A stretch of 17,941 nt of DNA, taken from positions 1 to 17,941 of the forward strand of contig JBEKAL010000045.1 of assembly GCA_050015935.1 (NCBI GenBank). The letters run 5' to 3'. The notes below the pieces were generated by a model. It searched no databases, was not told the origin of the DNA, and saw only the letters and a program-made list of their open reading frames with translations. The position numbers and the translations under genes were made by a program. Positions 6,820 to 13,005 of this stretch are shown here, in pieces. Source of the stretch: Roseiarcus sp050015935 (GTDB taxonomy: Bacteria > Pseudomonadota > Alphaproteobacteria > Rhizobiales > Beijerinckiaceae). How positions within the stretch are numbered: position 1 is the stretch's first letter; every line of letters begins with the position of its first letter.

Positions 6820-6992
6820 CGACTGATCGATGAGGTCGATGCCGGCGATCACCCGGGCGTCCGCACCCGCGACTCCGCCCAGCGACAATTGACGATGTCG
6901 CCAGACGCCAATTCGGCGGCGGGGACGTTTTTCCAGACGCCGTCGCGTCGCGCCGAGGCGATCAGGGCGGGGCGCGATTTCGGACATGGCGC
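6820..6992 (-). pseudogene. P-type ATPase fragment with frameshift
   Basis: The minus strand reads PKSRPALIASARR, then DGVWKNVPAAELASGDIV, which is the actuator-domain entry of P-type (proton-efflux-like) ATPases; family members read RDG.W..VPAAELVPGDIV. At about 6897-6901 one base appears lost. In the next frame the match resumes as LSLGGVAGADARVIAG then LIDQS, corresponding to the family LSLGGVVAADVRL...LLDQS(M)LTGES. After DQS the match stops; the phosphorylation motif and all other domains are absent. This is therefore a short remnant of a gene of about 800 codons. Identification rests on two consecutive family blocks in the right order on the same strand, which makes coincidence unlikely. 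Confidence 0.65.
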
Positions 6993-7115
6993 CGACGACG
7001 AACCGTTGGTCGTTCGCTAAGGGCGTCGATATTCATAAGGCGACGAAGCGGTTTGTCGAATCGACGCATTTCCCTCAAGCGATAAATATCGCGCCGAATT
7101 CTTTCGCATTTGCGC

Positions 7116-7144
7116 TTGCGAATCTAATAAAAAAACGTTATATG
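7116..7144 (+). promoter_or_regulatory. Predicted sigma-70-type promoter of the cold-shock gene
   Basis: A -35 box TTGCGA (7116-7121) and a -10 box TATATG (7139-7144) are separated by 17 bases that include a run of seven A. Transcription from here would start near 7151 and give a leader of about 130 nt before the cold-shock ATG. Long leaders are characteristic of cspA-type genes, where they act as temperature-sensing RNA. Prediction by motif only. Confidence 0.5.
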
Positions 7145-7281
7145 TTCGCGATCGGGCTTCGGCCGAATGACTTGGCCTCGGCGCGATTCGCGTCAGACTG
7201 ACGACCTTCTCCCAAAACTCGAATCTCGTCGACCGCGCTCGCGCGTGGTTTATTTTCGCACACACTTGAAGGAATATTTCT

Positions 7282-7491
7282 ATGGCGCAAGGGACCGTGA
7301 AGTGGTTCAATGGGCAAAAAGGTTTCGGCTTCATTCAGCCGGACGACGGCAGCAAGGACGTCTTCGTTCACATCAGCGCGGTCGAACGCGCCGGTCTGAC
7401 AGGCCTCAACGAGGGTCAGAAGATTTCGTTCGATCTCGTCGCCGATCGTAGGACCGGCAAGTCCTCGGCCGACAATCTTCGCGCGATCTAA
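7282..7491 (+). CDS. Cold-shock protein, CspA family
   Basis: A 69-residue single-domain protein that binds single-stranded RNA and DNA and acts as an RNA chaperone. It carries both RNA-binding motifs of the cold-shock domain: KGFGFIQP (RNP1) and DVFVHIS (RNP2), after the conserved start GTVKWFN. Length is standard. An AAGGA sequence lies about 9 bases upstream of the ATG. It is a single-gene unit with its own predicted promoter, a long leader and a strong terminator. Whether it is cold-induced or growth-phase controlled cannot be read from the sequence, since alphaproteobacteria carry several paralogues. Confidence 0.97.
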   Translation: MAQGTVKWFNGQKGFGFIQPDDGSKDVFVHISAVERAGLTGLNEGQKISFDLVADRRTGKSSADNLRAI

Positions 7492-7556
7492 TCCGCGCGG
7501 GCAACGTCCTTTCTCCTCGACCACGGATGAACTGGCGAGGAGGAACAATCAGAACT

Positions 7557-7595
7557 CGCACCCGGTTCGCCGGGGGCGGGCCTTTTTTGTTTTTG
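7557..7595 (+). terminator. Rho-independent terminator of the cold-shock gene
   Basis: The hairpin is CGC-A-CCCGG, loop TTCG, then CCGGG-G-GCG (7557-7579), with a single A/G mismatch in the stem. It is followed by TTTTTTG and TTTTT (7584-7595). It sits 65 bp after the cold-shock stop codon. Confidence 0.85.
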
Positions 7596-7604
7596 GGCCG
7601 ATGA

Positions 7605-7639
7605 TGCGAAATCCCAACGCTTCGTTCGGATTTCGCATT
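7605..7639. repeat. 35-bp near-perfect palindrome
   Basis: ATGCGAAATCC (7605-7615) and GGATTTCGCAT (7629-7639) are perfect reverse complements. Between them AACG-CTT-CGTT (7617-7627) continues the symmetry after a C/C mismatch. It directly follows the cold-shock terminator and has no T-tract of its own, so it is more likely a dispersed palindromic repeat or a protein-binding site than a second terminator. Confidence 0.8.
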
Positions 7640-8161
7640 CATACGACTTCCGGTTGATTGGCGCGCCGCTCGCCCTCACCCTCGAGCGGGCGAGGGGCTG
7701 CCCGAACCCGCGCGCCAATCCGCGCAAACCGCACGAGCAGCGGCGCCGCCAAGCTTGCGTCGCTCCGGCGCGCGCCACGGGCGGCCGGATGATCGATGCG
7801 CTTTAGCCGGCAATGGCGGCGAGGATCGATCCAGGGCGAGGGAAGGGCGAAGGACGCCGGGGTCCGGGGTTTCGCCAGCGCGATAAAAAAGGAAGAGCCG
7901 AGGAAAGCAGAGGACGGGAACCTTTCGACCCCGGCCCTTCCATTGCCGACTGGAATAGCTGTGGACCTATCCTGACGGCGCGCGGAACCTATTCCCGACG
8001 ATATCGGCCGTGAAGAGCGCAAGTTGTCGCAGGGGCGAGAGGTTCGGCGACGCCCCAGGCTCCATTGGGGGCGTGTCAGGCGCGGCGTAGCCCGGCACCC
8101 TGCCGATCGAGGGGCGGCGGGGCGACCGCGGAGCGCCAGGGATGGCTCGGCAGGGAGAGGG
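7640..8161. other. Gene-free stretch upstream of the hydrolase operon
   Basis: These 522 bases have no convincing gene. A minus-strand frame of 127 codons covers 7639-8022, but it is Arg/Pro/Ser-rich and has no ribosome binding site. An imperfect GC hairpin (ACGCCCCA / TGGGGGCGT) lies at about 8052-8076. The rest shows no recognisable signal. Confidence 0.5.
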
Positions 8162-8208
8162 TTTACTTGTCCAGATAACTCTGTATAATAGAGTTATCCA
8201 AACAAGGA
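8162..8208 (+). promoter_or_regulatory. Promoter with overlapping 41-bp operator-like dyad
   Basis: A perfect -10 box TATAAT (8184-8189) lies 16 bases after a -35-like TTTACT (8162-8167). A dyad centred on 8186 covers both: GATAACTCT (8174-8182) pairs with AGAGTTATC (8190-8198), and the outer CTTGT (8166-8170) pairs with ACAAG (8202-8206). A repressor on this dyad would block polymerase directly. AAGGA at 8204-8208 is the Shine-Dalgarno sequence of the hydrolase, 8 bases before its ATG. The winged-helix regulator at the end of the operon is the obvious candidate binder (inference). Confidence 0.8.
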
Positions 8209-8216
8209 TCCGCCTG

Positions 8217-9197
8217 ATGTCCCTGTCCAGCCTGCTGCAACTGCCCGTCTGGCTCCTCGCGCTCGTCGGCCTCGCCGCGTTGGCGCTGGCGCTTATGCTC
8301 GCGGCGCCCTTGACCCAGCCGCCGCCGCTCGCCTCGATCCAGGCCGGCGCGATGACGATTCCGCAGGAGGGCAAGCCGGAGCTTTCGCGCTTTCAGGCGC
8401 GCGACGGCACGTGGCTCGCCTACCGGCTCTATCCTGCCGCGGATCGAACGACCGACCGCCTGGCGATCCTCGCGCACGGCTCGTCCGCTTCGTCGGACGA
8501 AATGAACGCGGTCGCGCAGACGCTCGCCGCGGCGGGCGTCGCGGCGGTCGCGATCGACGCGCGCGGCCACGGCGCCTCGGGGACCCGCGGCGACATCGCC
8601 TATCTCGGCCAGCTCGACGACGACCTCGCCGACCTCGTCGCGCATCTGCGCGACGCCTATCCGAAGGCGCGCCTCACGCTGATCGGCCATTCCTCCGGGG
8701 GCGGATTCGCGCTGCGCATCGCCGCCGGGCCGGTGGGCGAGCTGTTCGACCGCTTCGTGCTGCTCTCGCCCTATCTCGGCTACGACGCGCCGACTACCCG
8801 CCCTTCGCAAGGGACAGGCCGCTGGGCGGCGCCCGATTTTCCCCGCATCGTCGCGATCATAATTCTGCAACGAATGGAAATCGACTGGCCGCAGGCGCTG
8901 CCCGTGATCGCCTTCGCCAGCGCGCCCGAGGCGACGATGTTCGTCACCTCGCGCTATTCCTTCCGCCTGCTCGTCAATTATGGGTCGCCGCCCGACTGGA
9001 AGGGCGCCTTGCAGGCGGCGGCGGACCGCATCGAATTGATCGCCGGCGAAAACGACGAACTCATGGACGCCCCCGCCTACCGACGCATCGTCGCGCCGCT
9101 CGGCGCGCGGGTGACGATTCTGCCCGGCCTCGACCATATGGGGGTCGTCCATGCGCCCGAAGCGCTCGCCGCGATCCGCGAGGCGGCGACGCGATAA
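8217..9197 (+). CDS. Membrane-anchored alpha/beta hydrolase (serine type)
   Basis: A 326-residue protein with an N-terminal transmembrane helix (about 10-30), then an alpha/beta hydrolase fold related to monoacylglycerol-lipase-like esterases. LAILAHGSSAS marks the oxyanion region; DARGHGASG is the family DxRGHG motif; the nucleophile elbow is GHSSGG with Ser159. The acid is likely Asp280 in AGENDELMD and the base His307 in GLDHMGVVH. The catalytic part probably faces the periplasm. The frame is open 25 codons further upstream (to 8142), but that extension would translate the promoter and operator, so the ATG at 8217, with AAGGA 8 bases before it, is the start. First gene of a three-gene unit with a membrane protein and a winged-helix regulator. 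Substrate unknown. Confidence 0.88.
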   Translation: MSLSSLLQLPVWLLALVGLAALALALMLAAPLTQPPPLASIQAGAMTIPQEGKPELSRFQARDGTWLAYRLYPAADRTTDRLAILAHGSSASSDEMNAVAQTLAAAGVAAVAIDARGHGASGTRGDIAYLGQLDDDLADLVAHLRDAYPKARLTLIGHSSGGGFALRIAAGPVGELFDRFVLLSPYLGYDAPTTRPSQGTGRWAAPDFPRIVAIIILQRMEIDWPQALPVIAFASAPEATMFVTSRYSFRLLVNYGSPPDWKGALQAAADRIELIAGENDELMDAPAYRRIVAPLGARVTILPGLDHMGVVHAPEALAAIREAATR

Positions 9198-9226
9198 GCC
9201 GGCTCGATCCCAGGCAAGGAATGGAT

Positions 9227-9775
9227 ATGGCGATCAGCCCCAACGAAGCCGGCGCGATTCTCGCGGACATCGAGGCGGTGGTCGCCAGGGTCGAGCGGTC
9301 ACGCGTCTACGCCCAAGCCGGCGCCATCGTGATCCTGTGGGGCGCGATCGTCGTCGCCGGCAATCTCTTCTGTACGGCGGCGCCGCGCTGGTCGGGCTGG
9401 GGCTGGCTCGCGGCGGACGCGCTCGGCGCCGCGGCGACGTTCGCGATGTTGCGGACGCTTCCGGCCAGAGGCGCGCGATTTCCCCTGCGATTTCTCGCCG
9501 CCTTCGCCCTGTTCTTCGCCTTCGGCTTCGTCTGGAGCGAAATAATCGGCCGGTTCGGGCCGCGCGAACTCGACGCCTTCTGGCCGACCCTGTTCCTGTT
9601 CGGCTACGCGCTCGCCGGACTGTGGTTCGGCGCCGTCTTCGCGGCCCTGGGGCTCAGCCTGAGCGCGCTCATTGTGGCGGGATATTTCTGGTCGGGCGAA
9701 TGGTTCAACCTGTGGCTCGCGATCGTCAACGGCGGCGGCTGCGTCCTGTGCGGCCCTTGGATGCGGCGGGCCTGA
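9227..9775 (+). CDS. Integral membrane protein, function unknown
   Basis: A 182-residue protein with a short soluble N-terminus (ISPNEAGAILADIEAVVARVE) and about five to six hydrophobic segments (roughly 31-50, 58-76, 86-104, 119-138, 141-155, 160-176), many rich in Trp, Phe and Ala. An in-frame ATG at 9221 touches the AAGGA sequence directly, so the ATG at 9227, 6 bases from it, is preferred. It starts 29 bp after the hydrolase and ends 4 bp before the winged-helix gene, so the three are one operon. Membrane proteins of this kind are often found next to HTH_34-type regulators and may modulate them, but that is inference. I do not recognise a named family. Confidence 0.8.
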   Translation: MAISPNEAGAILADIEAVVARVERSRVYAQAGAIVILWGAIVVAGNLFCTAAPRWSGWGWLAADALGAAATFAMLRTLPARGARFPLRFLAAFALFFAFGFVWSEIIGRFGPRELDAFWPTLFLFGYALAGLWFGAVFAALGLSLSALIVAGYFWSGEWFNLWLAIVNGGGCVLCGPWMRRA

Positions 9776-9779
9776 AGCG

Positions 9780-10076
9780 ATGGACGCGCCCGACGAAACG
9801 ATCCACCAGCCCGTCCGCCTGCGCGTCATGGCCGCCCTGAGCGCGCTCGACGCCGCCGACGAGGGGCTCAATTTCGCCCATCTGAAAAAGCTGACCGGCG
9901 CGAGCGACGGCAATCTCGGCGCCCATATCGATCGTCTCGCGCGCGCCGGCTATGTCGAGGTCACCAAGGCTTTCGTCGCGCGCCGCCCGCGCACGACCGT
10001 CAAAGCGAGCACGGCGGGCCGCGCCGCCTTTTCCCGACACGTCGCGTTCCTGCGCGAGATCATCGCGCAGAGCTGA
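9780..10076 (+). CDS. Winged-helix transcriptional regulator (HTH_34 type)
   Basis: A 98-residue DNA-binding protein that is almost entirely one winged-helix domain. The opening HQPVRLRVMAALSAL, the recognition-helix region LKKLTGASDGNLGAHIDRL, the AGYVEV turn and the wing ARRPRTTVKASTAGRAAF are hallmarks of the small HTH_34 (winged helix DNA-binding) regulators, distant relatives of MarR and ArsR. There is no extra ligand domain and no metal-binding cysteine pattern. It starts 4 bp after the stop of the membrane-protein gene, so translation is probably coupled. It is the natural candidate to bind the dyad over the operon promoter at 8166-8206, as an autorepressor. Confidence 0.88.
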   Translation: MDAPDETIHQPVRLRVMAALSALDAADEGLNFAHLKKLTGASDGNLGAHIDRLARAGYVEVTKAFVARRPRTTVKASTAGRAAFSRHVAFLREIIAQS

Positions 10077-10105
10077 GCGGCGGAACGCGCCGCCAGAAGA
10101 ATTTT
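10077..10105 (+). terminator. Possible terminator after the regulator gene
   Basis: A perfect stem GCGGCG-GAACG-CGCCGC (10077-10093) starts directly after the stop codon, followed after 8 bases by TTTT (10102-10105). The distance to the T-tract is long, so it may be a weak terminator or only a 3'-protecting hairpin. Confidence 0.4.
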
Positions 10106-10143
10106 CGATCGGCGGGCCTCGGAAAGCGCCGGGGACTCCTGAT

Positions 10144-10199
10144 ATGACGCGATCCTTCACGCTGCGCGGCGTCTGTCGCCGCCGAGCGTCTTGAAGGAG
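10144..10199 (+). promoter_or_regulatory. Leader of kbl: short reading frame plus hairpin next to the ribosome binding site
   Basis: A hairpin with two 5-bp stems (ACGCT/AGCGT outer and CGGCG/CGCCG inner, separated by a 3x3 internal loop) occupies 10159-10189, 4 bases before the AAGGAG Shine-Dalgarno sequence of kbl (10194-10199). A 16-codon frame (10144-10194, MTRSFTLRGVCRRRAS) runs through the hairpin and its TGA touches the Shine-Dalgarno sequence. Whether this short frame is translated is unknown; its own ribosome binding site is poor (GGGG). Confidence 0.35.
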
Positions 10200-10205
10200 C
10201 GACCG

Positions 10206-11408
10206 ATGTCCGACACTTTCTTGAGCCATCTGCGCTCGGTCCTGAGCGAGATCGACGCCGCGGGCCTGTTGAAGCGCGAGCGCCTGATCGCCGGCCCGCA
10301 GGGCGGGCGGATACGCGTCGCCGACGGCGCGGGAACGCGCGGGATGGTCAACCTCTGCGCCAACAATTACCTCGGCCTCGCCAATCATCCCGAAATCGTC
10401 GCGGCGGCCAAACAGGCGCTCGACGAATTCGGCTTCGGCATGGCCTCGGTGCGCTTCATCTGCGGCGCGCAGACGCTGCATCGCGAACTCGAGCAGCGAA
10501 TAGCCCGGCATCTGGACAAGGACGACGCCATTCTGTTCGCCGCCTGTTTCGACGCCAACGGCGGCGTGTTCGAGCCGCTGCTCGGCGCCGAGGACGCGAT
10601 TATCTCCGACAGCCGCAACCACGCCTCGATCATCGATGGCGTCCGCCTGAGCAAGGCGCGCCGGCTTCGCTACGCCAACTCCGACATGAACGAACTCGAA
10701 GACCGGCTGAAAGAAGCCGACGCGGCGGGCGCCCGCTTCAAGCTGATCGCCACCGACGGCGTGTTCTCGATGGACGGCGCGATCGCCAATCTCAAGGATA
10801 TCTGCGATCTCGCCGAGCGCTATGGCGCGCTGACGCTGGTCGACGATTGCCATGCGACCGGCCATCTCGGCGAAAAGGGCCGCGGCACGCCGGCGCTGAC
10901 CGGCGTCGGCGCTCGCGTCGACGTCGTCACCGGCACCTTCGGCAAGACCCTCGGGGGCGCCATGGGCGGCTTTGTCGCCGCGGCGCAGCCGATCGTCGAT
11001 CTCCTGCGGCAGCGCGCGCGCCCCTATCTCTTCTCCAACAGCCTCGCGCCGGCGGTCGTCGGCGGATCGCTGAAGGCGCTGGAGATCGCCATCGCCGCCG
11101 ACGACCGGCGCGCGCGGCTGCAAGCCCATGCGCGGCGCTTTCGCGCCGAGGTCGAAAAAGCAGGCTTCTCGGTGCTGCCGGGCGAAACGCCGATCATTTC
11201 GGTGATGCTCGGCGAGGCGCGGCGCGCGCAGGATCTCGCCCGCGCGCTCGACGATTGCGGCGTCTATGTCGCCGGTTTCTTCTTCCCCGTCGTGCCGCAA
11301 GGCGCCGCGCGCATCCGCACACAGATGTCGGCGGCGCTGACGGCCGAAGACGTCGACTTCGCGATCGCCGCGTTCGCCGACGCGGGCAAAGCGATCGGCA
11401 TCCTCTGA
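10206..11408 (+). CDS. kbl: 2-amino-3-ketobutyrate CoA ligase (glycine C-acetyltransferase)
   Basis: A 400-residue cytosolic enzyme of the PLP-dependent alpha-oxoamine synthase family. It cleaves 2-amino-3-ketobutyrate with CoA to glycine and acetyl-CoA, the second step of threonine degradation. Visible hallmarks are NNYLGLANHP near residue 55, GMASVRFICGAQT (78-90), SDSRNHASIIDG, VDDCHATGHLG (aldimine-stacking His), and GTFGKTLGGAMGG with the PLP lysine Lys247. Length matches E. coli Kbl (398). The frame is open to a TTG at 10191, but the AAGGAG at 10194-10199 places the start at the ATG 10206. tdh follows 17 bp downstream, giving the classic kbl-tdh operon, which secures the assignment over related synthases such as 5-aminolevulinate or 8-amino-7-oxononanoate synthase. 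Confidence 0.97.
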   Translation: MSDTFLSHLRSVLSEIDAAGLLKRERLIAGPQGGRIRVADGAGTRGMVNLCANNYLGLANHPEIVAAAKQALDEFGFGMASVRFICGAQTLHRELEQRIARHLDKDDAILFAACFDANGGVFEPLLGAEDAIISDSRNHASIIDGVRLSKARRLRYANSDMNELEDRLKEADAAGARFKLIATDGVFSMDGAIANLKDICDLAERYGALTLVDDCHATGHLGEKGRGTPALTGVGARVDVVTGTFGKTLGGAMGGFVAAAQPIVDLLRQRARPYLFSNSLAPAVVGGSLKALEIAIAADDRRARLQAHARRFRAEVEKAGFSVLPGETPIISVMLGEARRAQDLARALDDCGVYVAGFFFPVVPQGAARIRTQMSAALTAEDVDFAIAAFADAGKAIGIL

Positions 11409-11425
11409 TCTCGGAGACGAAAACG

Positions 11426-12469
11426 ATGAAAGCGCTGGTCAAGGAAAAGCCGGAGCCGGGCCTGTGGATGCGTGAGCAGCCGAGGCCGCAAATCGGGCCG
11501 GACGACGTGTTGGTCAAGGTGCATAAGACCGGCGTCTGCGGCACCGACATCCATATCTACAATTGGGACGAATGGGCGCAGAAGACGATCCCGACGCCGA
11601 TGACGATCGGCCACGAATACGCCGGCGAAATCGTCGAGCTCGGCGCCAACGTGCGGCGCCTGAAGCTCGGCCAGCGCGTGTCGGGCGAGGGCCACGTGAT
11701 CGGCATGAGGAGCCGCGCCTCCCGCGGCGGGCGCTATCATCTCGATCCGGAGACGCGCGGCATCGGCGTCGACATTCCCGGCGCCTTCGCCGAATTCGTG
11801 CGCGTGCCCGCGTTCAACATCGTGCCGCTGCCCGACGACGTCGATGACGAACTCGGCGCCATTCTCGATCCGCTCGGCAACGCCGTTCACACCGCGCTGA
11901 CCTACGACCTCGTCGGCGAGGACGTGCTGATCACCGGCGCGGGGCCGATCGGCGTCATGGCCGCCGCGGTCGCGCGCCACGTCGGCGCGCGGCACGTGGT
12001 GATCACCGACATCAATCCGCGCCGCCTCGCCCTCGCGGCGTCAGTCGCCGACGTCGTCGCCGTCGACGTCTCGCGCCAGGACCTCAGCAAGGTGATGGGC
12101 CGGCTCAAGATGACGGAAGGGTTCGACGTAGCGCTCGAAATGAGCGGCGCGCCGGCCGCGTTCGATCAACTGCTCGATGCGGTGGTGACGGGCGGACGCG
12201 TCGCGCTGCTCGGCCTGCCGGCGAAGCCGACGATGATCGATTGGACCAAGGTCATCTTGAAGCAGCTCACCCTCAAGGGCGTCTACGGGCGCGAGATGTT
12301 CGAGACCTGGCACAAGATGATCGCGATGCTGCAGAGCGGCCTCGACGTGCGCAAGGTCATCACCCACCGCCTGCCGGCGAGCGATTTTCTCGCCGGGTTC
12401 GAGACCATGCGGCGCGGCGAATGCGGCAAGGTCGTGCTGGACTGGACGGAAGTGGGCAAGACGCCGTGA
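11426..12469 (+). CDS. tdh: L-threonine 3-dehydrogenase (lacking structural-zinc cysteines)
   Basis: A 347-residue medium-chain alcohol dehydrogenase that oxidises L-threonine with NAD+ to 2-amino-3-ketobutyrate, the substrate of the adjacent Kbl. The catalytic zinc ligands are at the E. coli positions: Cys38 in TGVCGTDIHIYNWDEW, and His63 and Glu64 in GHEYAGE. The NAD-binding Rossmann motif is ITGAGPIGVMAAAVARHVGA, followed by VITDIN, and the tail has GVYGREMFETW. The lobe that normally binds a second, structural zinc has Gly93, Ser96, Ser99 and Asp107 where E. coli Tdh has four cysteines, with no insertion or deletion. The start follows kbl by 17 bp with a GGAGA site. The acetyltransferase start overlaps its stop. 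Confidence 0.96.
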   Translation: MKALVKEKPEPGLWMREQPRPQIGPDDVLVKVHKTGVCGTDIHIYNWDEWAQKTIPTPMTIGHEYAGEIVELGANVRRLKLGQRVSGEGHVIGMRSRASRGGRYHLDPETRGIGVDIPGAFAEFVRVPAFNIVPLPDDVDDELGAILDPLGNAVHTALTYDLVGEDVLITGAGPIGVMAAAVARHVGARHVVITDINPRRLALAASVADVVAVDVSRQDLSKVMGRLKMTEGFDVALEMSGAPAAFDQLLDAVVTGGRVALLGLPAKPTMIDWTKVILKQLTLKGVYGREMFETWHKMIAMLQSGLDVRKVITHRLPASDFLAGFETMRRGECGKVVLDWTEVGKTP

Positions 12470-12987
12470 CGGCCGCGCTCGACTCGGCGATGCGGACCCA
12501 GGGTCTCGACGCGAACGCGGGCTTTCGCCTGCGCGCTCTGCGCGTCGAGGACGCTGGAGCGGCGGCCAAAGTCATCCGCGAAGCCTTCGCCGCGCAGAGC
12601 GTGGCCACTGATCCCCCGTCCTCGGCGCTGCGCGAAACCGCGACAAGCGTCGCGGCGCATCTCGCCGAAGGCGGAGGCGCGGCGCTCGAGGCGGGCGTCG
12701 ATCTCGTCGGCTTGGTGCTGTGGGCGGTTCGCGACAACGGGCTCTATCTCGGCCGCCTTGCGGTGCTGCCGGCGTGGCGCGGACGCGGCGCGGCGCGCGC
12801 CTTGATCGGGGCGGGCGAAGCCGAAGCGCGCCGAGCCGGCCTGCCGCGCCTGCACATTCGCGTCCGCATCGCGTTGGACGAAAATCGCCGCCTGTTCTCG
12901 GCTTGCGGGTTCACGGCGACCGAACAGGGCGCCCATCCCGGCTACGCCGAGCCGACGTTCGTGGTGATGGAGAAGGCGCTGCGCTAG
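12466..12987 (+). CDS. GNAT-family N-acetyltransferase
   Basis: A 173-residue protein of the GNAT fold, which transfers an acetyl group from acetyl-CoA to an amine. The acetyl-CoA-binding block is LGRLAVLPAWRGRGAARALI, with the R-x-x-G-x-A loop, followed by a helix EAEARRAGL and the strand LHIRVRI, then NRRLFSACGFT, typical of the last helix and strand. The start is taken as the GTG at 12466, giving a 4-base GTGA overlap with the tdh stop and probable translational coupling; an ATG at 12490 is the alternative. Placement with kbl-tdh, which yields acetyl-CoA and glycine, may be coincidental or may hint at a small-amine substrate. The acceptor is unknown. It converges with the L,D-transpeptidase gene, 18 bp apart. 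Confidence 0.88.
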   Translation: MTAALDSAMRTQGLDANAGFRLRALRVEDAGAAAKVIREAFAAQSVATDPPSSALRETATSVAAHLAEGGGAALEAGVDLVGLVLWAVRDNGLYLGRLAVLPAWRGRGAARALIGAGEAEARRAGLPRLHIRVRIALDENRRLFSACGFTATEQGAHPGYAEPTFVVMEKALR

Positions 12988-13005
12988 CCTTCGCCGCGCG
13001 CGTCT

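Larger units (their letters stand above)
6370..7281. other. 912-bp stretch without an intact gene
   Basis: The stretch contains two minus-strand relics (6634-6765 and 6820-6992), a GCGATA-AA-TATCGC palindrome (7079-7092), and the promoter and leader of the cold-shock gene (7116-7281). I see nothing definable at 6370-6633. Confidence 0.6.

Noticed and set aside
7639..8022. 127-codon minus-strand frame with a PLEGEGERRANQP end
   Set aside because: It looks like translated intergenic repeat sequence common in high-GC alphaproteobacteria, with no ribosome binding site and no domain.
8142..8216. 25-codon N-terminal extension of the alpha/beta hydrolase
   Set aside because: It would translate through the TATAAT box and operator dyad. 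The ATG at 8217 has an ideally placed AAGGA and begins the transmembrane helix.
9726..11300. 524-codon open frame on the minus strand opposite kbl and the regulator
   Set aside because: It is antisense to two well-identified genes and has no family features or ribosome binding site.
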